DNA from: Mytilus trossulus
Lineage: Eukaryota; Mollusca; Bivalvia; Mytilida; Mytilidae
Reading direction: 5' to 3'
Assembly (NCBI RefSeq): GCF_036588685.1
Contig: NC_086379.1
Coordinates: 74,245,727 to 74,309,726, forward strand
Length of the DNA: 64,000 nt
Under the pieces are notes generated by a model. It was not told where the DNA came from and did not search any database. It saw only the letters and a program-made list of their open reading frames with translations. This document shows, one piece after another, positions 47,790 through 57,710 of this stretch (the first letter of the stretch is position 1; every line of letters starts with the position of its first letter). A program made the translations under genes and the position numbers.

Positions 47790-48606
47790 TGTACAAAATT
47801 CAATTTTGTCATTAACAAAATCATTTTTGTCTTACAAAACTATGTGATACAGACTTGTTTCATTTTTGTCATCACAAAATCCATTTTTGTAGACAAAATT
47901 CATTTTTGTAGACAAAATTCATTTTTGTTATGACAAAAGTGAATTTTGTCAAAAAGGTATGCAAATATAAACTCATTTGCATACAAAATTGACTTTTGTT
48001 ACCTGATATGGAAATTAAAACACAAAATCAATTGTGTAAGACAAAATTGACTTTTGTTAATTTTGTGAGACAAAATTCACTTTTGTCTCACAAATATCTC
48101 ACAAAATTGAATTTTGTCTCACAGAAGTCACTTTTGTCTCACAGAAGTCACTTTTGTCTCACAAAAGTCACTTTTGTCTCACAAAAGTCACTTTTGTCTC
48201 ACAAAAGTCACTTTTGTCTCACAAAAGTCACTTTTGTCTCACAAAAGTCACTTTTGTCTCACAAAAGTGAATTTTGTCTCACAAAAGTCAATTTTGTCTC
48301 ACAAATCCAAATTTGAGTTTTGTGAGACAAAATTGACTTTTGTGAGACAAAATTGACTTTTGTGAGACAAAAGTGACTTTTGTGAGACAAAAGTGACTTT
48401 TGTGAGACAAAAGTCACTTTTGTCTCACAAAAGTGAATTTTGTCTCACAAAAGTGAATTTTGTCTCACAAAAGTCACTTTTGTCTCACAAAAGTCACTTT
48501 TGTCTCACAAAAGTCACTTTTGTCTCACAAAAGTCAATTTTGTCTCACAAAAGTCAATTTTGTCTCACAAAACTCAATTTTGTCTCACAAAAGTCAATTT
48601 TGTATG
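47790..48606. repeat. 20-bp palindromic satellite with an internal inverted block
   Basis: The core unit is CACAAAAGTCACTTTTGTCT; each unit is itself nearly palindromic (ACAAAAGTsACTTTTGT). The left part (47790-48060) is diverged. Then 48060-48308 reads ...TTGTCTCACAAAAGT..., 48316-48408 reads the opposite strand (...TTTGTGAGACAAAAGT...), and 48410-48606 returns to the first orientation. The switch points, near AATCCAAATTTGAGTTTT and GAGACAAAAGTCACTTTTGT, are palindrome centres. All ORFs across it (80-114 codons) are repeat artefacts. Confidence 0.9.
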
Positions 48607-48770
48607 CAAATTTGGATCTGCACTTGAATTATCTCGTCACGATTTTGCAAGAAGGCCTCTCATTGGATATAGAGAATGCGGGTTTCGCAGGTTCAAGGTC
48701 ATATATGGATGATGCACTATTCCGCAAAAGTAAGTAATACCTAATGAAGTTTATATATGATATTCTGTGC

Positions 48771-48801
48771 AGGACGTCATATTATTCTAGTATGACGTCC
48801 T
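48771..48801. other. short perfect hairpin
   Basis: AGGACGTCATA, a 9-base loop, TATGACGTCCT. An 11-bp perfect stem 445 bp upstream of the integrase ATG. It could be an element end or a terminator-like structure; no function is shown. Confidence 0.4.
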
Positions 48802-49245
48802 TCTTTTGCTTTAATGTCAACAAATCCATGTTACTTAGGGATGCACGTAAATGACGTCAAAATTGAACTTTCGATGTCACTGGTTTTTCAAAAGACGATC
48901 GAAAAAAAAAAAATGCTGGTGCTTTTTGAAAATAGAATTAAAAAAAAATAAAGTAAATAAACATGACCTCTCCTTCATAAAGAAGCCTCTGGACCCCCCT
49001 TCTCCAAGTTCAGATTTTTCTGACCCCTCTACCTTTTCCATATCGGATAAATAATCGTACATACATGTTGTATTTCATTGTTTTTAGAAGAAGATATAAT
49101 GTCTAAATAAACAAAAAAACTCATGTTTTAGGTTTACTTTTCCCCGACTGAAATAGAGATTACTTAGTTTTATTATATTTTAATATGCTTTGGTGTAATT
49201 TCCATTTGTAGGTTAAACCATATTTTAATTTTCAAACTGATAACG
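48802..49245. other. region upstream of locus B
   Basis: No TATA box or initiator that I would defend. TTTGTAG|GTTAAACC just before the gene could be a splice acceptor at about 49211, in which case the 5' UTR would be split and the promoter further upstream. Confidence 0.3.
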
Positions 49246-49699
49246 ATGGCCTCAACAAGTAGCCTGCCTGACGAAAACATAAATATAGACAGGCTACAAA
49301 AGTTTTTAGATGAAGATATGCCAATCACGCAGATTGCACAAGACTTCAATGTGTGTACAAAAACAATCTACAGACGAATGAAGAGTTTTGGAATAACGAG
49401 AATACCATTCTCTGATATCAATGATGACGATCTGGTAGATATTGTGATAGAGATCAAACAAAATCACCCAAACGATGGCGAGGCTCTGTTGGATGGTCAC
49501 CTCAAGGCCCGTACCCCTCCTATCAAGATCCAGCGCTGGAGACTAAGAGCTGCTATTCATTTTGTTGATAGTGCCGGGGTTCAGGCTCGGCGGACGGTTA
49601 CAATTAAACGTCGCCAGTACTCTGTGCCATGTCCACATTATCTGTGGCACATTGATGGAAATCATAAGTTGATAAAGTGGAAAATGGTAATCCATGGAG
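49246..49699 (+). CDS. locus B exon 1: HTH and first half of a DDE integrase core
   Basis: The start is the ATG at 49246 in good context (A at -3, G at +4). Residues 16-50 form a helix-turn-helix (LDEDMPITQIAQDFNVCTKT, IYRRMKSFGI), a DNA-binding unit. A linker (YSVPCP-type) leads into HYLWHIDGNHKLIKWKMVIH with the first catalytic residue Asp137. The exon ends GGA G|GTAAGA, splitting a Gly codon. Joined with 52083-52786 it gives HGG-IDGFTRLVVF in frame, a pattern I know from integrase-core proteins of fish, cnidarians and molluscs (LWHIDGNHKL...VIHGGIDG). Reading straight through the donor hits a stop at about 49741-49743. Role: DNA cleavage and joining, or a DNA-binding protein if domesticated. 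Confidence 0.8.
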
Positions 49700-49749
49700 G
49701 TAAGATGAATGTTAATATCAAGAGAGTACCTATGTACGTATAATAGTCG

Positions 49750-50420
49750 GGACTTATGTTACCTTTGTTCGTTCGTCAGTCGGTCACACTTTGGTTAAGT
49801 TCCTGGTTTAGGTCCATATCTTGGGTACTACATGTAGTAGAGCAATGATAGTTTAACACCGTATGAGTCTTGGGTAGTACAACACTACCCATTATGAATT
49901 AGGTCATTGTGACATACATTTTACGCAACAACGACTTTGGTTAAATTTTGGTTAAGGTCCATCACTCAGGCACTACAAGTAGCAGAGTAATGTTATTTGA
50001 CCGGTATATGTGTCTTTGGTGGTACAACACCACCCACTATGAATTAGGTCATTTGATAAAAAATGACGTCGGTTAAGTTGTTGGTTCGAGTGCATATCTC
50101 AGGCACCTCAAGTAGTTGAGCAATTACATTTGATCAGTAGATATATGTCTTGGGTTGTACAAAACTACCCACTATAAACTAGGTCATTGTGACCTACATT
50201 TTACAAATGACATTTGACAAGTAGATGGGTCTTGGGTAGTGCAACACCACCCACTATGAATTAGGTCTTTGCAACCTACATTTTATGCATAAACGACTTT
50301 AGTTAAGTTCTTAGTTTAGGTAAATATCTCGGGCATCACACATAAAAGAGCTGTCATGATATCTGACCAGCATACGTGTTTTGGGTTGCAGGACACACAC
50401 CACCTACATTGCGTATATAT
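49750..50420 (+). repeat. degenerate tandem repeat of about 150-bp units
   Basis: Recurring blocks: GGTTAAGGTCCATATCTCGG-like, AGTAGAGCAATG, TCTTGGGTAGTACAACACCA, CCCACTATGAATTAGGTCAT and TGTGACCTACATTTTA. About four units. The same order of blocks, more diverged, appears at 54950-55330. Confidence 0.7.
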
Positions 50421-50633
50421 ATCACTTTTTTAATTTCTTGGTTAAGGACCATATCTCCGGTTCTCAATCATTCTCGTTTAAATAATCTGATGTACAGTAG
50501 TTGTCGTTTGTTTATGTGATATATACGTGTTTCTCGTTTCTAGTTTCTCTTTTTTTTTTATATAGATTAGACCGTTGGTTTTCCCGTTTGAATGGGTTTA
50601 CACTATTAATTTTGGGGCCCTTAATAGCGTGAT

Positions 50634-50770
50634 GTTCGGTGTGAGCCTAGGCCCCGTGTTGAAGGCCGTACACCAACCTATTTATATATATAATGGTTAA
50701 CTTTTTTTTTTAATTGTTATTTGGATAGAGAGTTGTCTCATTGGCACTTACATCACATCTTCCTATATCT
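50634..50770 (-). repeat. reversed copy of the AATGAGACAACT dispersed repeat
   Basis: GTGTTGAAGGCCGTACACC ... GAGAGTTGTCTCATTGGCAC ... CATCACATCTTCCTATATCT. Same length and ends as 53683-53784, so this short form (about 105-130 bp) may be a complete unit. Confidence 0.7.
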
Positions 50771-51075
50771 ATTTGGGGGTCCAAAAATCGGGAAAAATAA
50801 ATGTAGTAAAATCTAAGGAATTTTGAATGCATTTGAAATCATTAATGTGGAGATTGCTAGGCGAAAAAAGTCAAAGTATTGGTAACATGAAATTAACATT
50901 TTTTTTTATTCCTGAAACTTTGAAGATCTTTGAAGAATTACTTGTAACGTACAAATTTATCACACTACATAGAAACTACTAAATACCAAGACTCGATTAC
51001 AGAATATTTATAACTATTATTCAATTTTAAAGTATCAGTAACGTAGGAATCATTAAAAATCTTGACAAAATAATA

Positions 51076-51423
51076 TGGTGGCCGGATGCGGCCATTTCGT
51101 CTTTTCATGTTTTCGCGTTTTCTCCTTTCACTTTCACGCGAAATCTAGAAATCGAGAAAGCGAAAACGCGAAATCGAATAATCAAGAAAGCAAAAACGCG
51201 AAAACGCGAAATCGGGAAATCGAGAAAGCGAAATCTAGAAAACGCGAAATGAAATAGATTTCTCGATTTCGCGTTTTCGCGTTTTCGCGTTTTTGCTTTC
51301 TCGATTTCGCGTTTTCGCTTTCTCGATTTCTGGCCATGATTTCCCGATTTCCCGATTTCGGGTGAAATTGAAAGGAGAAAACGCGAAAACACGAAAAGAC
51401 GAAATGGCCGCATCCGGCCACCA
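51076..51423. mobile_element. 348-bp foldback MITE flanked by TA
   Basis: The ends are inverted repeats of about 55 bp: TGGTGGCCGGATGCGGCCAT then TTCGTCTTTTC... mirrored as ...GAAAAGACGAAATGGCCGCA then TCCGGCCACCA. TA lies on each side (51074-51075 and 51424-51425), fitting a Tc1/mariner-type target. The interior is a self-similar mix of GCGAAATCGAGAAAGCGAAA-type words on both strands. ORFs in several frames (51075-51442) are artefacts of this. It is far more GC/CpG-rich than its surroundings. Confidence 0.8.
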
Positions 51424-51950
51424 TAACATATTTAAATTTCACAATTCGTTATTCAACCGAGTACAATTTATTATATTATTGTTTCTTTGTTTATGATATC
51501 AAAGGTGAGATTTAATCATCAGCAAACCTTTGTAAATGATTGTTTATGCTCAATTATTGTCAATCTTGACATGCAGAATAAAGGGATAACAATGTACTTC
51601 ACAAACCCTAACTTTTCAGTGAGTCGTGATATTGAGCTGTATGATGGCTCATTAAAATTCTATAATTTTAAGAATTATTTAAAACATTTATTTATGTACT
51701 TTTATTTAAAATATTTGAATGCTGAGAGTATAATTTTGTCAATAGTGGATGCATGGTATAACTTGATGAGATTGACCGCTCTACAATTAGGAGTGCAATA
51801 ATAAATAAATAGTTGATGTGGGGTTAGGTAAGGAGAACGATCCCGATACTGGTCACTGTCACAATACTGGGTCAGAGGCGGATCCAGAAATGTGGGGACC
51901 CGCTCCTGTGATTCCCTATATCAGCAACCATTTTTTCCCCCAAAAAGGAT
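51424..51950. other. intronic non-coding stretch
   Basis: A 104-codon ORF at 51487-51801 has no recognised domain. A GC-rich patch (51880-51990, GATCCAGAAATGTGGGGACC ... CCCCCTGTCCCCTAAATTCG) looks like part of another dispersed repeat but has no second copy here. Confidence 0.4.
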
Positions 51951-52082
51951 GGGGCCCGGGGCCCCCTGTCCCCTAAATTCGCCTCTGTGGGTCATTTATT
52001 ATACCAGTTTTGGCACTACTGGATTCCCAGTAATTGTATCTTCCAGTATTGTCAATTATTTATATATTCAGTTAATTTTCAG

Positions 52083-52786
52083 GTATTGATGGGTTTACCA
52101 GACTAGTGGTGTTCATGAATATATCCAATAATAACAAAGCCACAACTGTTCACAGAGGGTTTATTGCTGCTACCGAGCAGTTCAACTGGCCAATTCGATT
52201 AAGGACAGACTTTGGAGGAGAAAACGAGCTAATTTGGCAGGCTATTCTTGATAAGCGTGGACCTCGTTCAGCATTAGTAGGTAGTTCTGTCCACAACCAG
52301 CCGATTGAACAATTATGGGGCATTATAAATGACAGGGTGACATTGCCATTCAAGGTACTCTTTGATTCAATGGCTAGAGATGGTTTACTGAATACAGACA
52401 ATGATACGGACATTATGTGCCTTCACTGGGTATTTCTACCCTTAATACAGGCCAACCTTACAAGGGAAGTGTTGGCACTTAACAAGCGGAAGATTTCAAC
52501 AGAACATCAGCGATCACCTTGCCAGCTCGAAATTCAGTTTATGCACCTCAAAGCAGCTTATGAAAACAAGCCCATCGAGCAACATGAAGGTGTGGTCTGC
52601 TCATACCAAGATCCTGATGACTTGGCTCGCCCATTACAACATGTTAGGTGTGACGAGTTTGAACGATTCCCAGCAGAACTCCGTGAGGAACTCTGTGCAC
52701 TAGGCACAGCTTTAGAAATAAGAGATGGACGTCGGTTGTATTTAGAAGTCGTGTCAACTATTGAAAAGTATTTGCTTCGTACATAA
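52083..52786 (+). CDS. locus B exon 2: second half of the integrase core and C-terminal region
   Basis: Starts after TTTTCAG, completing the split Gly codon, then IDGFTRLVVFMNISNNNKAT. The second catalytic Asp194 is in RLRTDFGGEN and the third, Glu227, in SVHNQPIEQLWG; 32 residues lie between them, a DD32E triad with all three acids kept. The later part (CLHWVFLPLIQANL, and a region to residue 385 ending YLLRT) fits the long C-terminal arm of this family. Stop at 52784-52786. No frameshift or stop anywhere, unlike the decayed transposon relics around it. No terminal inverted repeats were found bracketing the locus, so it could be a host gene. Family: rve-type integrase core; closest named group not decided. 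Confidence 0.85.
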
Positions 52787-53204
52787 GAACAATTTCATGA
52801 AAAGATAAACAAGAACAGAAGTCTGAATATTTGAAAAGTGTGTATTTTACAACTACTGGTATGTAATCGGTGTCATGTAATCTTGTAAATTGTGCAGATT
52901 AAAGTTTTTTGAAGTAGATAAAACTAAGCAAGATATAAAAAATAATTTTACCAAAAGAGATTTCTTGTTACAAAGAATATGTATGTGAAATAAAAAAAAA
53001 AAAACACTATCGTAAGAACAAGGTTCTAGTTTTTCTGCACACAGACTGATTGTATAACATTTGTCCCGGCAACCTATAAGTTACAGGTACTGGCTATGAT
53101 TACTTCGGAAAAGTAACAATAAGAAAATATTCAGATTACTTCGCTCACTAAATGCTGGTATGTAACGTCGGTACAATTTGGGGGATTATTTTATTAACAA
53201 GAGT
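52787..53204 (+). other. probable 3' UTR of locus B and following sequence
   Basis: AATAAA occurs at 52989-52994, about 200 bp after the stop, and is followed by an A-run. The first candidate polyadenylation signal downstream. Confidence 0.5.
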
Positions 53205-54392
53205 GCACACACTGAAATGTCTCGCCTTCTTTACTAATCATTGATATTTTGTTGATAGTCCTAAGTATAAAGCTTTATTACAACTGTCACTTAAACTTAA
53301 CATTAACCAAGATGGCTTAAACAAAGACCAATAAACCATGAAAATTAGGTCAATGTCAGATGAACCATGCCAGGCAGACATATACAGCTAACAATGCTTC
53401 CATACAACAAATATAGTTGACCAATTACTTAAAGTTTAAGAAAAATAGACCAACACACACAAACTTAACACTGTGCAATGAACTGTGAAATTGAGGTCAT
53501 GGTCAAATAAAACCTGCGGGACTGATATTTAGATCACAATATATTTCAGTACACCAAATATAGTTGACCTTTGGCATATAATATTAGATAAAAAGACCAA
53601 AACTTAAAAAAATAACTTTGACCACTGAACCATGAAAATGAGGTCAAGGTCAGATGACATCTGCCAGGTAGACAAGGCTCCGTGTTGAAGGCCGTACTTT
53701 AACCTATAATGGTTTAATTTTTAAATTGTTATTTGGATGGAGAGTTGTCTCATTGGCACTCACACCACATCTTCCTATATCTATGTACACCTTTCAGTCA
53801 TTCCATACAACAAATATAGTAGACCTATTGCATAAAATATGAGAAAAACATACCAAAACACAAAACCTTTACTATATCCACTCAACCATGAAAATGAGGT
53901 CAAGGTCAGGTGACATCTGCCAGTTGGACATGTACACCTTACAGTCCTTCCATACACCAAATATACTAGCCCTATTGCTTATAGTATCTGAGATATGGAC
54001 TTGACCACCAAAACTTAACCTTGTTCACTGATCCATGAAATAAGGTCGAGGTCAAGTGAAAACTGTCTGACGGGCATGAGGACCTTGCAAAGTACGCACA
54101 TACCAAATATAGTTATCCTATTACTTATAATAATAGAGAATTCAACATTACAAAATTTCTGAACTTTTTTTCAAGTGGTCACTGAACCATGAAAATGAGG
54201 TCAAGGACATTGGACATTTGACTGACGGAAACTTCATAACATAAGGCATCAATATACAAAGTATGAAGCATCCAGGTCTTTCACCTTCTAAAATATTAAC
54301 CTTTTAAGAAGTGAGCTAACACCGCCGCCGGATCACTATCCCTTTGTCGAGCTTTCTGCAACAAAAGTTGCAGGCTCGACAAAAATCACAGA
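53205..54392 (+). mobile_element. six-unit 147-bp repeat element ending in a hairpin
   Basis: Begins near AGTGCACACACTGAAATGTC then TCGCC. Six units marked by CCATGAAAATGAGGTCAAGG-type words start near 53334, 53478, 53625, 53884, 54030 and 54185, spaced 144-157 bp once the insertion at 53683-53784 is removed. It ends with GTCGAGCTTTCTGCAAC-AAAA-GTTGCAGGCTCGAC (54346-54380), a stem of 7+7 bp with a TTT bulge. No ORF. Class undecided; possibly another rolling-circle type non-autonomous element. Confidence 0.6.
53683..53784 (-). repeat. dispersed repeat nested inside the 53.2-54.4 kb element
   Basis: GGCTCCGTGTTGAAGGCCGT ... GAGAGTTGTCTCATTGGCAC ... CATCTTCCTATATCTA interrupts the unit between GCCAGGTAGACA and TGTACACCTTTCAG. 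In intact units these two are joined (GACATGTACACCTTACAG). Confidence 0.8.
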
Positions 54393-54949
54393 AAAAAGAA
54401 AGATTTATAGAAAAATATAATTTATTACTGGTAGGAAATACAAAACGACAAAGATAAAGATGTAAAATATTGCAATTCATTTATTAAGGATAACATTACC
54501 GACATATCCAAAATGTGCAAAAACATTCTCTTTAATTTGTGTTTACTTGTGAGTGAAAATGTACTTTTATAGACAATGTATTTACCCTTTACCCTCTTCC
54601 GAAGTCGAAGGTTTTCGGATTCATTTGGTTATTCAGAGTAGCGGATCGACAGCGCTAGACTTGGGAAGATGACCCTTTATCTGCAATGACTAACTATATA
54701 TTTCAACACAGTGAGCCAACAGTATTTTATGTCTCAGTTTGTCGTACATGGGAATAACAACAAGAGGAAGTAACTGTACATAACCTATGTTTTTGTTACA
54801 CCCAGAAATATTCGATTCCTTTCCCTTCAATGCATACCCATGCCGGTATGCATTTAGTCTGCTAATCAATCCTAATATTTTTTTTATTTTTACTACTCAA
54901 GAGTAATCGTAGCCTGGCAGTGCCCAAGTTATTTTTTTTGTTCGCCTCA
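54393..54949. other. non-coding region
   Basis: No feature recognised. Confidence 0.4.
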
Positions 54950-55330
54950 AGGTGCAAGCGTCTATGTCTCCATTCAAGTTAACGTCCGAGTTCATATCTC
55001 AGCAACTATACATGGAAGGATCATGTAACCTTGCGTGCACATGTATGCGCTAGGGATGAAACATCAGCATCCAGTCAAAATTAAGTCGTTGTGACCTACA
55101 TTTTCCGCTTGAATGAATGACTTACTTAATTTACATTAAAGTTTACATCGAAGTTCATATCTCAGCAATTCACATTATAGGATCATGCTTTGACCTTGCA
55201 TGTGCATGCATTGGGATGATACATCTGCATCCAGACAAAGTTATGTCACTGTGACCTACATTTCCCGTACATTTACATCTGAGTTCATATCTCAGCAACT
55301 ATGCATGATCGGATCATGTATGCTTTAGGG
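54950..55330 (+). repeat. degenerate tandem repeat of about 130-150-bp units
   Basis: Repeated blocks: GAGTTCATATCTCAGCAACT, GGATCATGTA, CCTTGCATGTGCATGCATTG, GATGATACATCTGCATCCAG and GTGACCTACATTT. Two full units and a partial third. The block order parallels 49750-50420. Confidence 0.65.
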
Positions 55331-57060
55331 GTGGTACATGAGCAGAATTTGCTTTTTGTCTACAATTGGGTGGACCGTGGGTATGAACTATATTTTACAA
55401 TTGAATGATTTACTTTCAACTGATGTTCCATAAAGAGGTAAACTTTGTAATTGTTGATTACCAATCTTTTCACTTTGCCAGCCATACTCTCAAATTGAAG
55501 CCAAGGAAATGTTATGCCTTGAAGGATTTAATGTATATAAATCAATTCAACAACATAGAAATTACCGTACAGTTTATTATTATAAATCAATGCATATTCA
55601 AAAAAACATCAGATAACAACTTCAAACATAAATGATAATCAAAACAACATTTATACATTCAAAAGTTTTAAGTTTAATGTAACTCATAATATTGTGATAT
55701 GATTGATATTTCGAGTAATGCATTCTAATATGATTTGCTGTAATTGCTTTATGGCTAAACTCTGTTTAAATGCTCAATAAACCACTTTTCGTAGCTGCGC
55801 ATTTTAATACTTTTGTTTGTGGTGGATTACAATAAGATGTGTTGTTTATATAGATATTGTTTCCTGAAAAAGTTAATTTGTTGTCATTTTAAGATGACCT
55901 GGTCCTTTATATTCATTATTTAACCACTAACTACCGCTCAGGGTTAAGGTATTTTTTTTTTTTTGGGGGGGGGGGGGGTCTTGATCATTGCCATATAATG
56001 TGAACAAGATTTTGTATAATAAAACTTTGTTCAATGAGCAATCAAAATTTGCAAAGAAACTTTGGGGTCAGGGATATACTTTAAAAGATACAGAGCTTTA
56101 AAAATGGACCATGTTTGGGACTTTTACCTTTTACATATGCATTAATAATCAACTGAAAGGTCCTAGTAGCGAAAAGAAGGAGCAAGGGTACTGGTTGTGG
56201 AATTATAAACCCACTTGTCATGTTTTGTTTTTAGGTGTAATATTTGTTTTGAACAAAATTAAGTTCTGACAACCTATGTCACAGTTAACATAAATGAAAT
56301 CATCCTTTAAAATTCTTGATTTTACCCTGGATATGGAAATACCGAAATTTTACAACTAAGGTGATATAACTCTCAAACAGGACAAAGAATATTCCTCAAA
56401 CTTTTAAGTATATGTTGATTTAATAGATAGCTTCAAATTAGAGTCATAAAAATTGATATGTCAAAAGTTACAGCATAAAATATATAGTAATTTGTGTTTG
56501 GCAGGAAAGGGGAGATAATACTTTCAAAGTAATTTTCTGCAAAAATATAAATATTTTGTTACCTATATAGTCAAAGAACTTTCTAGAATAGTAGCCTTAC
56601 ATAATATGCTTATAAAATATTACTAATTAATACATTGGTCCATTGCTTATATTTTGTGGAAAGTGAAGTAAAACAAAGGCACTCCTGCACAATATATGCG
56701 AATTATTTCCCTTTTTTGTAAAATCCAAAAAATGTACAATTTTACAAATTAAGCATTAATTCAATATGATTCGTGTATTTTTCAAATCAAATATATTATT
56801 TTTGATATTTTGTACCAATAATCATAACAAAAGTATATTGGTTATGAATAATTCCAAATTGCGCAGATTGGATGCGCAAGGCTATCATCCTTAATTAACT
56901 ACCTTAAATGGGAATATCAAGGCCATGTTAAAATTTCCAACAAATAAAATTATTTCTTAAATAACAGATAGTTCTTAAAATTTGAATCAAAACATAAATG
57001 AATGTAAAGCAATGTAAACATAACTGAAGCATGAAAGATGCCCGTCATGTGCTAGCACTA
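55331..57060. other. non-coding region with T13G14 tract
   Basis: A run of 13 T followed by 14 G at 55952-55978. TTAAGGTA near 55945 and its inverse TACCTTAA near 56900 could be ends of a decayed MITE related to 28377-28979, but the repeat is too short to call. Confidence 0.35.
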
Positions 57061-57710
57061 CTAGGTATATCCCCCCTCAAAGTTGGACAGCAGTTAGAGA
57101 ACCTTTGTGAGCATGCTCACATACCCCACGCCCCCATATTCTCACTGGACACACAAAATCTTCACAGATTCCTAAGGTCAAAGACTCATAACTCTACAAA
57201 AGTCAACTGATAAAATATTTCTTGTGGATATGCACATTTACATATTATGTCCTCATTAACTACAAAGTTTCATGAAATTCTGATGTGTGGTTTCAGAGGA
57301 GTTGTGATGACAAACTGTTGCAGTATTAAATTTCAGCGAAAATTCAAAGTTAAAGGGGCATAACTCCCAGAAAAAAAATTTAATCATAGTTTCCTGTCAA
57401 TATGCACATCTACAAAGTTTCACGTAATTCTGTTGTGTGGTTTCAGGGGAAATGCGATGACAAACTGTTGCAGAAGTATATTTAGGCAAAAATTACAAGT
57501 TAAAGAGCATTACTCCTAGAAAAAAAATAGAATCGAAATTTCCTGTAGATATGCACATCTACATCCTTATTATCTTCAAAGTTTCATGAAATTCTGTTGT
57601 GTGGTTTCAGAGGAGTTGTGATGACGAGAACAGAACTGAAGGACGGACAGAGAGAGTGATGAAAGACAGATGGACAGGTCAAAAACATTATACCCTCCGC
57701 AACTTTGTTA
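57060..57710 (+). repeat. degenerate tandem repeat of about 120-170-bp units
   Basis: Blocks repeat three times: TATGCACATCTAC or similar, CAAAGTTTCATGAAATTCTG, TTGTGTGGTTTCAGAGGAGT and GATGACAAACTGTTGCAG, with CATAACTCCCAGAAAAAA. It ends with ACGGACAGAGAG...GACAGATGGACAGGTCAAAA then ACATTATACCCTCCGC. Confidence 0.65.

Larger units (their letters stand above)
49700..52082 (+). other. locus B intron (2383 bp)
   Basis: GTAAGA at 49700 and TTTTCAG at 52076-52082. It contains the degenerate tandem at 49750-50420, a reversed dispersed repeat at 50634-50770 and a foldback MITE at 51076-51423. It interrupts the integrase core between Asp137 and Asp194. Confidence 0.75.

Noticed and set aside
47790..48606. 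CRISPR-like array
   Set aside because: Units are contiguous with no unique spacers, and the context is an animal genome.
47996..48737. ORFs of 80-114 codons with SHKSHFCLTKVTF repeats
   Set aside because: Translation of the 20-bp palindromic satellite in several frames.
51075..51442. Arg/Glu/Ser-rich ORFs on both strands
   Set aside because: Low-complexity interior of the foldback MITE, open in several frames on both strands.
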